This document shows, piece after piece, positions 1-6,059 of a stretch of DNA of 14,032 nucleotides. The notes below the pieces were generated by a model that did not search any database, was not told the DNA's origin, and worked only from the letters and a program-made list of their open reading frames with translations. The position numbers and the translations under genes are program-made. The DNA comes from Nitrospiraceae bacterium (GTDB taxonomy: Bacteria; Nitrospirota; UBA9217): the NCBI GenBank assembly GCA_003454665.1, contig DMKB01000140.1, positions 15,648-29,679 on the forward strand, in the 5' to 3' direction. How positions within the stretch are numbered: position 1 is the first letter of the stretch; each line of letters opens with the position of its first letter.

Positions 1-119
1 CTGACGAAACTGTTCGCAGATGTTGAATCGATTACCATGAATCGCTGATCATATTCGTTACCCGATAGCGTGATGAACATGCGCGTCGAAACCAGGACGA
101 GATTCAAGGGATTCATCTG
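1..119. other. Window edge, unresolved
   Basis: Two partial readings are possible. On the plus strand a frame open to the left edge ends at a TGA at 46-48 (tail ...FADVESITMNR) and could be the last 15 codons of an upstream gene. On the minus strand a frame beginning at an ATG near 113 stays open to the edge, but has no visible ribosome binding site. Neither tail is recognisable, so no gene is called. Confidence 0.3.
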
Positions 120-2441
120 ATGACGGACAACAAAAAGACAAAAGAGCGATTCATCAGCGCAGCGCTGAACAGCGAAAGAAGATACGCCTCCTTCCTCGAA
201 ACCATTTTCTACGGCATCCAGGAGAATGACACTGCCGGCATTATCACCTACAGCAACGCGGCACACCACAGGATGCTCGGTTATGCCGAAGGGGAATTGA
301 TCGGGAAAACGATATGGGACATTCTCCCTACCGAATCCGAGCGGGACGAACTGCGCGCGTACCTGGCCATGCTCGTGAAAAACCAGCCGCCGCCAACACC
401 CTATATCGGAAAAAGCCGGAGAAAAAACGGAAGTCTCATTGATACCCAGGTCGACTGGAACTACGTCCGGGACGATCACGGGAGCCTGACCGGTTTCATA
501 TCGGTAATTACCGATATTTCGGAACGGAAGCTTACGGAAAATGCATTACGAGAAAGCGAAGAGCGGTTCCGGGGCGCCTTCAACTCTGCGGCGCATGGCA
601 TCTCTCTCGTTGCGCCTGACGGACGCTGGATGAAGGTCAACAGTTCATTGTGTACCATTCTCGGGTATACGGAAGAGGAACTGCTTGCCACCAATTTTCA
701 GACAATCACCCATCCTGATGACCTGGACGCGGATCTCCAATTCGTGCAGAAACTCCTGGCAGGTGAGATCCCCTCCTATCAGATGGAAAAGCGGTACTTC
801 CACAAGAGAGGACACACGATCTGGATTTTGCTGAGCGTTTCGGTCGTGAAAGATACGAAAGGAACGCCCCTTTATTTCGTGTCTCAGGTACAGGACGTCT
901 CCGAGAGCAAGCGTGCTGAAGAGTCGCTGCGGAGAAACAAGAAGGCCCTCGAAAACGCCCAGCGCATTGCCCATCTCGGGCAATGGGCCTGGGACATCAA
1001 TGCCGACAGGGTGACGCTGTCCGAGGATCTTTTTCGTCTGTTCGGCCTTCAGACGCGGGAATATATATCATACGAGGATTTCCTCGGCATCATCCACCCC
1101 GATGACGTTGCCATCATGAAAAAAACGGTCGAAGGCGCTATATACCAGAGCAAGTCCTTTAGGGCAGAATACCGGATAATGAGGCCGGACGGGACAGAGA
1201 AGGCGTTTCACTCAGAAGGCGAAGTGTATGACGATAATGCCGGCAACCCGATCAGTATGTTCGGAATCGCACAGGATATCACCGAGCGCAAGAAACTTGA
1301 GGCACAACTCCTTCAAGCGCAAAAGATGGAGGCAGTAGGTCAGCTTGCAGGAGGGATCGCCCACGATTTCAACAACATCCTCACCGCCATCATGGGGTAC
1401 GGGAATATCCTGCAAATGCGGATGGGAAAAGACGGCCCGTTACGGCCCCAGGTAGACAATATCATTGCTTCAGCCGAACGAGCGGCACTTCTCACGCACA
1501 GCCTTCTTGCCTTCAGCCGAAAGCAAGTTATCCTCCCTGCCCCCGTGGGGGTAAACGGGATCGTTACCCGCGTGCTCAAGCTGCTGGCACACCTTATCGG
1601 CGAAGATATCGATATCAAAAAGGTCCTGAGCGATGAAGAGATCATCGTCATGGCCGACGCCGGCCAGATAGAACATGTCTTGATGAACCTTGCCACCAAC
1701 GCGCGCGATGCCATGCCCGGAGGCGGGACCTTGATCATCGGTACGCGGCCTGCGGAGCTGGACGATGAATATGTTAAAGCGCATGGGTATGGTGCGCCGG
1801 GGCATTACGCGGTCCTCTCGATCACCGATGGCGGCATTGGGATGGATGAAATGACCAAGGACAGGATTTTCGAGCCTTTTTTTACGACAAAGGAATCCGG
1901 CCGGGGAACCGGCCTGGGGCTTGCGATGGTATACGGCATCATCAAGCAGCACGGCGGCCACATTACCGTGTACAGTGAGCCGGAAAAGGGAACGACCTTT
2001 ACGATCTATCTGCCGCGAATCACGTCGGAGGCGATAGCGGAACAACCGGAAGAAGCCAGTACCCCGCCAGGCGGCACAGAGACCATACTCGTGGGCGAGG
2101 ATGACGCGGCCTTGAGAAGCCTGGCCAGAACGGTTCTCGAGGACTTCGGTTATACCGTCATCATGGCGGAGGATGGCGAAGATGCCGTACGGCAATTCAA
2201 GGAGCATGCGGAGACCATCCAATTGCTTCTGCTCGATGTCATCATGCCCGGGAAGAACGGCAAAGAGGCTTACGAAGAGATACGGAACGTAAAGCCTGAC
2301 GTGAAAGTACTGTTTACCAGCGGCTATACCGCCGACCTCATCCAGAAAAAAGGGATCCTCGACGGAGACATCAACCTTGTCTACAAACCGGTTTCACCGA
2401 CGGAGTTGCTGATAAAAATACGGGAAGTGCTGGACCAATAA
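120..2441 (+). CDS. PAS-PAS-PAS hybrid sensor histidine kinase with C-terminal receiver
   Basis: A 773-residue sensor kinase expected to autophosphorylate on His and pass the phosphate to its own receiver or a separate regulator. Three PAS/PAC units lie at about 21-135, 146-265 and 277-391, each ending in a D-[IV]-[ST]-E-x-K/R linker (TDISERK, QDVSESK, QDITERK). The HisKA segment carries the phosphoacceptor in GGIAHDFNNIL (His415). The ATPase domain (about 512-633) shows the N box (N527 in NLATNARDAM), the DxGxG box at 570-574 and GRGTGLGLAMVYGI at 594-607. The receiver (about 655-772) has acidic residues 660-662, phosphoacceptor Asp706 (LLLDVIMPG), Thr733 and Lys756, so both phosphotransfer sites look intact. 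No membrane segment or signal peptide is visible, so it should be cytosolic. An AAGGG lies 9 bases before the ATG. The ligand is unknown, and no response-regulator gene is adjacent in the window. Confidence 0.95.
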   Translation: MTDNKKTKERFISAALNSERRYASFLETIFYGIQENDTAGIITYSNAAHHRMLGYAEGELIGKTIWDILPTESERDELRAYLAMLVKNQPPPTPYIGKSRRKNGSLIDTQVDWNYVRDDHGSLTGFISVITDISERKLTENALRESEERFRGAFNSAAHGISLVAPDGRWMKVNSSLCTILGYTEEELLATNFQTITHPDDLDADLQFVQKLLAGEIPSYQMEKRYFHKRGHTIWILLSVSVVKDTKGTPLYFVSQVQDVSESKRAEESLRRNKKALENAQRIAHLGQWAWDINADRVTLSEDLFRLFGLQTREYISYEDFLGIIHPDDVAIMKKTVEGAIYQSKSFRAEYRIMRPDGTEKAFHSEGEVYDDNAGNPISMFGIAQDITERKKLEAQLLQAQKMEAVGQLAGGIAHDFNNILTAIMGYGNILQMRMGKDGPLRPQVDNIIASAERAALLTHSLLAFSRKQVILPAPVGVNGIVTRVLKLLAHLIGEDIDIKKVLSDEEIIVMADAGQIEHVLMNLATNARDAMPGGGTLIIGTRPAELDDEYVKAHGYGAPGHYAVLSITDGGIGMDEMTKDRIFEPFFTTKESGRGTGLGLAMVYGIIKQHGGHITVYSEPEKGTTFTIYLPRITSEAIAEQPEEASTPPGGTETILVGEDDAALRSLARTVLEDFGYTVIMAEDGEDAVRQFKEHAETIQLLLLDVIMPGKNGKEAYEEIRNVKPDVKVLFTSGYTADLIQKKGILDGDINLVYKPVSPTELLIKIREVLDQ

Positions 2442-2612
2442 GCCACTGCACCACAGATTGTTGATCTAATCAGCTCTCCCCTGAAACCCCCGCATCACCA
2501 GAGGGCTTTCGGGAGGCATAATAAACAAGTTGATTTTTCCCGCCGTTTTGATACACTGGCATCGTAAGCTTCTTCCAGAGGGAAATCCATTGCATGCCGG
2601 GTGAATATCGTC

Positions 2613-3041
2613 ATGACAGAACGGAATAGAGTAATTCTGCACTTCCTTGACGGGAAATTGCTCAAGGGTTACATGCAGGACTTCACCATCGCGGACGACG
2701 TCGTGTTCATACAGGACGCGTCGGACGATTCCCAGAAAGTCCGGATCAAGGACCTGAAGGCGATCTTTTTCGTCAAAAAATTCGAAGGCGACAAGACCTA
2801 CCGGGAGCGCAAGTCCTTCGAGGGCTCGAAGCCTTCGGGCAGAAGGATATTTCTTCAATTCAAGGACGGGGAGTCCCTGACCGGGTGTGTCGAGGGCGAC
2901 ATCCCCTGGGAAAAAGGGTTTTTTCTTGAGGAGAAGAAAATGAACGGGTTCTTCCTCATCCCGAGCGACAGCGACAGCAATAACATAAAGGTGTTCGTCG
3001 TCGCTTCCTCGGTGAAAGACATGACCATGATCGGGGGATAA
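2613..3041 (+). CDS. Small conserved-type protein with two copies of an [IV]-x-L-x-F-x-D-G-x-x-L-x-G motif
   Basis: A 142-residue soluble protein of unknown function. The N-terminal half contains VILHFLDGKLLKGY and the C-terminal half IFLQFKDGESLTGC, followed in each half by strand-rich hydrophobic sequence; this looks like an internal duplication of a small beta domain. It resembles a family I recall as DUF6982 in Deltaproteobacteria and Nitrospirae, but that name is from memory. The charged middle (about 60-80: KKFEGDKTYRERKSFEGSK) looks like a linker. I chose ATG at 2613, which has GGGTGA 8 bases upstream. An in-frame GTG at 2601 would add four residues, but its nearest GAGGGA is about 17 bases away. 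It lies 170 bp behind the kinase on the same strand, and no terminator is obvious between them. It is probably a small adaptor or signalling accessory; the role is not established. Confidence 0.8.
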   Translation: MTERNRVILHFLDGKLLKGYMQDFTIADDVVFIQDASDDSQKVRIKDLKAIFFVKKFEGDKTYRERKSFEGSKPSGRRIFLQFKDGESLTGCVEGDIPWEKGFFLEEKKMNGFFLIPSDSDSNNIKVFVVASSVKDMTMIGG

Positions 3042-3404
3042 CTGCTGCGACCGTCCTGTCCCCCCTACCCCTCTCTCCCTGAAAAGCCAAGCCTCATGAA
3101 ACCACGGGTCCCGGAGTACCGGGGCACACAGATGGACACGGTAACGCTTTTTCGGTTTTAAACCAGAGATCCTGATTTAATCCCGCCCTGGCGGGACTTG
3201 TCCGGGTTAGGAGAAAGGGAGAAGGTGGAGTTATGGAGTATTTTTTTCTCTTGTTCTCATTATCTCGGCTTTTATCCGCCTTTTCCGCTGTTATCTGCGG
3301 CCAAAATTGCCTTGATTCTTAGATGTAGGCGCATGCGATAACTGATTTCCCAAAATCGTTTGACAGGGTAAAAGATTATTTGATTTTAGGCGGGAATGCG
3401 TGGT
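3042..3404. other. Intergenic gap between convergent genes
   Basis: No gene is supported here. A short perfect hairpin (TCCCGCC, 2-base loop, GGCGGGA) lies at 3181-3196. A degenerate ATCCGCC...CTGCGGCC word run at 3274-3302 resembles the periodic intergenic words seen elsewhere in the window. A TTGACA at 3359-3364 has no good -10 partner and points away from the neighbouring minus-strand gene. No clear rho-independent terminator is visible for either converging transcript. Confidence 0.5.
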
Positions 3405-3602
3405 TTAGTGCTCTTTCCCGGAAAACTCATAGAAGTCACACTTGAAACAGTGTTCCATCTTCTCTCTCATATCCAAATACTGCAATTTGCCATCTTCGCA
3501 CATCGTGCCGGGGATTTTCCAGCACTCATATCCGCTGTTCGGATATGCGGGGCACAAACGACAGGTTTCAGGTGTACATTTCTTGTATTCCCAACAAGTC
3601 AT
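3405..3602 (-). CDS. Two-CW domain small cysteine-rich protein
   Basis: A 65-residue protein with eight cysteines (residues 3, 9, 14, 17, 27, 35, 52, 55). Two Cys-Trp pairs (CWEYKKC near the start, CWKIPGTMC in the middle) and two CxxC pairs (CRLC, CFKC) match the small two-CW proteins, which occur alone or fused to signalling proteins; metal binding is likely but not proven for this one. There is no signal peptide or membrane helix. GGGAGGA lies 7 bases before the ATG, an excellent ribosome binding site that fixes the start. It follows the GIY-YIG-like gene by 48 bp on the same strand and is probably co-transcribed with it. Its job is unknown; redox or metal sensing is the natural guess from the cysteines. 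Confidence 0.85.
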   Translation of the reverse strand: MTCWEYKKCTPETCRLCPAYPNSGYECWKIPGTMCEDGKLQYLDMREKMEHCFKCDFYEFSGKEH

Positions 3603-3650
3603 ACTCCGTCCTCCCCATCCAGGTACCTGCGTGAGCCCATGAAACCGTGT

Positions 3651-4025
3651 TTAGCTTTTGCCCGGTTGCTCCCATGGCAGATTTACTCCTATCAGTTCGC
3701 AATTCGGAACGGCGCATTCGTTTTTTGGAGTAAGGACCTGGGAGAGATATTTTACTACGCCGTTGCGCTGGTCTGCCGAAAGCTGCGCCCAGGTCACGAA
3801 GAGGCCATGCCGCTGGTAGTGCAGAATGTGCGGATCGAGCCGGTGGGCGACCAAGCGATCCCCGATAACTCCCTGGCCGACAGTGACGACCGTCGGCTCA
3901 TGTCCGCCGTGCCAGATGATATACACGCCTTCTGTATGCTCATAATACAGGTCGCGTAAATTAAGATTGAGAAAGTTGTGCCAGAGGTTTCCCTGATACC
4001 TGACCCATTCTACTTCCAAAGGCAT
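3651..4025 (-). CDS. GIY-YIG-like small protein, probably catalytically degenerate
   Basis: A 124-residue soluble protein. The segment EGVYIIWHGG (32-41) followed by VVTVGQGVIGDRLVAHR (46-62) resembles the GIY and YIG strands plus the Arg-containing helix (R57) of GIY-YIG nuclease-fold proteins, and the later VKYLSQVLTP and VNLPW fit the end of that small domain. Two positions that are normally catalytic look altered: Thr48 where the second motif usually has Tyr, and Val91 where a Glu would be expected before the YL. If the alignment by eye is right, this is a fold relative with little or no nuclease activity. GGAGG lies 6 bases before the ATG, and a TATAAA lies about 30 bases upstream with no strong -35. 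It sits 57 bp after the PilZ gene. The family call is moderate and rests on motif reading only. Confidence 0.6.
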   Translation of the reverse strand: MPLEVEWVRYQGNLWHNFLNLNLRDLYYEHTEGVYIIWHGGHEPTVVTVGQGVIGDRLVAHRLDPHILHYQRHGLFVTWAQLSADQRNGVVKYLSQVLTPKNECAVPNCELIGVNLPWEQPGKS

Positions 4026-4082
4026 GTCAAGCCTCCAACATCAAGGTAATTATCTTTATAGCGCAATGTGTCGCATCGGAAT

Positions 4083-4835
4083 TTACGCGTCGTCAGTCGA
4101 TTGAATGCTTTCGGGTCCGGGCTCCCATTTGAGGTCGCCCATCATCTTCCAATGGACATAGAGTCTGATCTGCTGGTGGACTTCGTAGGGAATATCCACA
4201 AAGCGGAGCCCCATACCCGGCTCCGGCATGATCCGGGCACCCCCCGGGACCGTGCGGACTACTTGGGCGGCCGCCTCGAGTCTTTCGGTGCCGAGGGGCA
4301 GAGTGAATTTCAGGTGCAGGGCGGTATTCTCCGGCAGGGGCCTGTCGGTGGTCAGATACATGCCCCCTTCTGAGAGGTTGGTGCAGGTCAACACCTTCTC
4401 CGGAACATCCTCCTCGATCACTATTTCCATCCGGACGGGAATGCGCGGGGTGTGCCTCGGCTGCTCGCTCAGCCGGCAGAGCGTTTCGTAGGCGTGGGCG
4501 AGGTCTACGGGTTTTGTGATGACTGCCGAGAACCCCAGGGCAAGGAGCGCCTCCTGTTCTCCCGGCCTGTCGTGCCGTGCGCAGGCAATCAGCGGCAGGC
4601 CCTTGACAGAAGGTTCATTTTTCAGGACAGAACAAATAGAGCATAACTCGCTGTGCGGCAGGTCATCTACGTCGTAGATAATCAGCGCAGGAGACTTCTT
4701 ATGTGCCAGGTTTATTCCCTGTCCGGCGGTCTTCGCCAGAAGAGGAGTATACCAGATCCGTGTGAGGACGGAGCTCAGGTAAACCTGACCGGCGGCAGTG
4801 CCGGAGATAACCAAAACCGGGTTCTTTTCGGACAC
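4083..4835 (-). CDS. Receiver-like/PilZ domain protein (c-di-GMP effector)
   Basis: A 250-residue protein of two domains. Residues about 5-122 look like a CheY receiver: D55 sits at the end of a beta strand (LIIYDVDD) and K108 in ITKPVD. The N-terminal acidic pair that binds Mg2+ is missing (VISGTAAG), so it may not be phosphorylated normally. Residues about 127-230 form a PilZ domain with both c-di-GMP motifs: RxxxR (R131-R135 in RIPVR) and N-x-S-x-x-G (N153-G158, NLSEGG). A GLRFVDI segment near 209-215 fits the family. The start is a GTG with GGGAGG six bases upstream, stronger than any internal ATG. It is probably the first gene of a minus-strand unit with the GIY-YIG-like and two-CW genes. 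Output partner unknown. Confidence 0.92.
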   Translation of the reverse strand: MSEKNPVLVISGTAAGQVYLSSVLTRIWYTPLLAKTAGQGINLAHKKSPALIIYDVDDLPHSELCSICSVLKNEPSVKGLPLIACARHDRPGEQEALLALGFSAVITKPVDLAHAYETLCRLSEQPRHTPRIPVRMEIVIEEDVPEKVLTCTNLSEGGMYLTTDRPLPENTALHLKFTLPLGTERLEAAAQVVRTVPGGARIMPEPGMGLRFVDIPYEVHQQIRLYVHWKMMGDLKWEPGPESIQSTDDA

Positions 4836-4867
4836 TTGTTGCCTCCCGTCGCAATGGCGTGCTTACT

Positions 4868-4876
4868 ATTTTAGCA
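4868..4876 (-). promoter_or_regulatory. Extended -10 promoter candidate for the PilZ gene
   Basis: On the minus strand the sequence reads TGC-TAAAAT, an extended -10 element, with a poor -35 (CTGGAA) 17 bases upstream. Transcription would start about 25 bases before the GTG at 4835, leaving room for the GGGAGG site. Confidence 0.45.
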
Positions 4877-4953
4877 TAATTTTGAGATACTTCCAGTGTT
4901 TGCTCGGCGAAGACTGTTGCATAACATTGCACAAAGGTATTATTAACGGGAGT

Positions 4954-5257
4954 GAAGTTCATGATCAGGAGTTCGGAGACCTTCTTCCTTGCGGACTTCG
5001 TCGAAGAATAAACCGTGTTGACCCCGCGGTCCCGCCAAGGTCCCGCTATAAGCGGGACGGGGTGTCGCGTTATTAGGTGTCACGCCAAGGCGTGACTGCT
5101 GGAGGGGCTCCACCTTCTCGATTCGGAAGCCGGAAAAGAGATCGCGGATCTCCTTGACGTTGATAATTGACAGATTGAATTTGCCATTGATGCCTTTCAG
5201 AATGTCCCTGAGCTTGCGGAAATCGTCCCGGTAAAAGATGCCGTCACTGCAGTTTTG
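4954..5257 (-). pseudogene. C-terminal remnant of a D12-class adenine-specific DNA methyltransferase, split by a repeat
   Basis: No start codon and no complete frame. Reading minus from 5257, just after an in-frame TAG at 5258-5260, gives NCSDGIFYRDDFRKL, LKGINGKFNLSIINVKEIRD and LFSGFRIEKVE. This matches what I know of the C-terminal part of D12 (Dam-like) N6-adenine methyltransferases, where a GIFxRxDF helix is followed by GKFILSxNDxxEIRxLF. The frame then runs into the repeat at 5019-5113. On the far side a different frame (5016 down to 4954) reads TVYSSTKSARKKVSELLIMN, the typical Y[ST]...K(K)V.ELLI tail of the same family. The two halves fit end to end once the repeat is removed. The catalytic DPPY and AdoMet-binding parts are absent, so the fragment is inactive. 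The reading runs on past MNF without an immediate stop. A former restriction-modification or solitary methylase gene is the likely source. Confidence 0.75.
5019..5113 (+). repeat. Dispersed three-hairpin repeat, copy A
   Basis: Runs from TGACCCCGCGG to GGAGGGGCTCCAC. It contains GTCCCGCT-ATA-AGCGGGAC (5040-5058, 8-bp stem), GTCACGCC-AA-GGCGTGAC (5079-5096, 8-bp stem) and TGGAG-GGG-CTCCA (5100-5112). Compared with the copy at 10474-10553 it has about 11 extra bases (a duplicated TCCCGCC-type word) near the left end. It interrupts the D12 methyltransferase remnant. No target-site duplication is evident. Confidence 0.9.
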
Positions 5258-5275
5258 CTAGTGCTTTTTTCGTCA

Positions 5276-5304
5276 TTGACGGCCTACAAAAAAAGGGCTA
5301 CAAT
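5276..5304 (+). promoter_or_regulatory. Sigma70-type promoter for the orphan gene at 5412
   Basis: TTGACG (5276-5281), a 17-base spacer, then TACAAT (5299-5304). Expected start is near 5311, leaving a leader of about 100 bases before the ATG at 5412. Confidence 0.75.
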
Positions 5305-5411
5305 CAAACCACATTTGACTAAGCATCCTGTTTCTTATTTTCTAGCGAGGCAAAACACATTGTTTCACCGCTGTATATGATGCCGCGTATTCAAAAGGGG
5401 AAGACAATCAA

Positions 5412-5693
5412 ATGGAAAATAATGAATATCACTCTCAGCGCGTACAAGGCGCCAGGGAAATTATAGGAAAAGCAAAGAATTTTGCAAAAGAAAAAGGGCT
5501 CTCTATGGATAGTTGTGTGTGGGATGAGGGGCAGGAGATTGTAGAAAGACTCATGCATACCTTGACTATCACATCTGGAACTAAATTATCCAGAGGAAAA
5601 TTCCCGGATAAATGGTTAGCAGATTACCCTGGCAAGGCCGACTCAGAAAAAACGGACGCTTTATTAATGCAAATGATTACTGGTCTGGTGTAA
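5412..5693 (+). CDS. Hypothetical protein, A+T-rich orphan
   Basis: A 93-residue soluble protein I do not recognise. There is no signal peptide, membrane helix or cysteine motif (one Cys, residue 35). The N-terminal third (about 10-31, RVQGAREIIGKAKNFAKEKGLS) is basic and probably helical, the middle (EGQEIVERLMHTLTI) is amphipathic, and the C-terminal third is acidic and polar before a hydrophobic end. A near-consensus promoter (5276-5304) and GGGGA 10 bases before the ATG argue that it is expressed. Its codons are visibly richer in A and T than those of comEC or the kinase. It lies between a dead methyltransferase fragment and a deleted repeat copy, so it is probably horizontally acquired cargo. 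It could be a relic partner of the lost methylase system, but the sequence does not show this. Confidence 0.65.
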   Translation: MENNEYHSQRVQGAREIIGKAKNFAKEKGLSMDSCVWDEGQEIVERLMHTLTITSGTKLSRGKFPDKWLADYPGKADSEKTDALLMQMITGLV

Positions 5694-5743
5694 ACGCTAC
5701 CTGATAAGGCAGATGCTGTCGCCCTGCCTCGCCGGGGGAGAAT

Positions 5744-5797
5744 TGACCCCGCGGTCCCGCTTTAGTCCCGCTATAAGCGGGACCGGAGGGGCCCCAC
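5744..5797 (+). repeat. Dispersed repeat, copy B (internally deleted)
   Basis: Starts TGACCCCGCGGTCCCGC and keeps GTCCCGCT-ATA-AGCGGGAC, then jumps to GGAGGGGCCCCAC. The central TGTCGCG segment and the GTCACGCC hairpin are missing, leaving 54 bp. The right terminal hairpin has one changed base (GCCCC instead of GCTCC). Confidence 0.8.
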
Positions 5798-5942
5798 AAT
5801 TTCCGCGTGCGTTTCTGCAATCAAACATTCTTTGATTTTGCGGTCGTTTTGATCTTCCGTAAGGCAACCGTAATCTATCTCGGAAGTGAGTAATCGCATT
5901 TTTTCTGATCTTTTGTAACATCCCCACACGAACAATCATCGA

Positions 5943-5971
5943 TTGACAAGCCTCTTCATTAGCCCTAAAAT
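5943..5971 (+). promoter_or_regulatory. Sigma70-type promoter for comEC
   Basis: TTGACA (5943-5948), a 17-base spacer, then TAAAAT (5966-5971). Expected start near 5978, about 80 bases before the comEC ATG. Confidence 0.7.
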
Positions 5972-6059
5972 AACTTTTCAAAATGTGCCTTCGCGCCCAT
6001 GCGCGTCATCTCCGTTTAAAGTACGTTCATCGCCAGCGGGGTGAATCCACGATCTGAAT

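Larger units (their letters stand above)
4836..5411. other. Intergenic accessory patch
   Basis: This 576-bp stretch carries the PilZ promoter, the split methyltransferase remnant (4954-5257), one dispersed repeat copy inside it (5019-5113), and the promoter and leader of the orphan gene at 5412. The composition right of about 5250 becomes A+T-richer than the flanking core genes. Confidence 0.7.
5694..6059. other. Intergenic region upstream of comEC
   Basis: Contains a weak hairpin right after the orphan gene (AGGCAG...CTGCCT near 5707-5729, no T run), the deleted repeat copy B (5744-5797) and the comEC promoter. Between 5800 and 5940 there is A+T-richer sequence with short minus-strand frames that abut the repeat, for example one reading EIDYGCLTEDQNDRKIKE. 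It may be the remnant of another gene cut by the repeat, but I recognise no family. Confidence 0.5.

Noticed and set aside
1470..2222. 250-codon minus-strand open frame opposite the histidine kinase
   Set aside because: It is antisense to the clear HisKA, ATPase and receiver motifs, and its translation has no family features.
3359..3364. TTGACA promoter in the 3042-3404 gap
   Set aside because: There is no acceptable -10 at 16-18 bases, and no plus-strand gene follows.
3396..3959. 187-codon plus-strand open frame opposite the two-CW and GIY-YIG-like genes
   Set aside because: The minus-strand genes have strong ribosome binding sites and protein-like motifs; the plus-strand frame has neither.
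5019..5113. Target-site duplication around repeat copy A
   Set aside because: The flanking bases (GTGT/TGAC on the left, CCAC/CTTC on the right) do not match convincingly, and none is seen at copies C and D either.
5697..5981. 94-codon minus-strand open frame with a TTG start
   Set aside because: Its last third is translated repeat copy B, it lacks a ribosome binding site, and it overlaps the comEC promoter. It is kept only as a possible remnant region.
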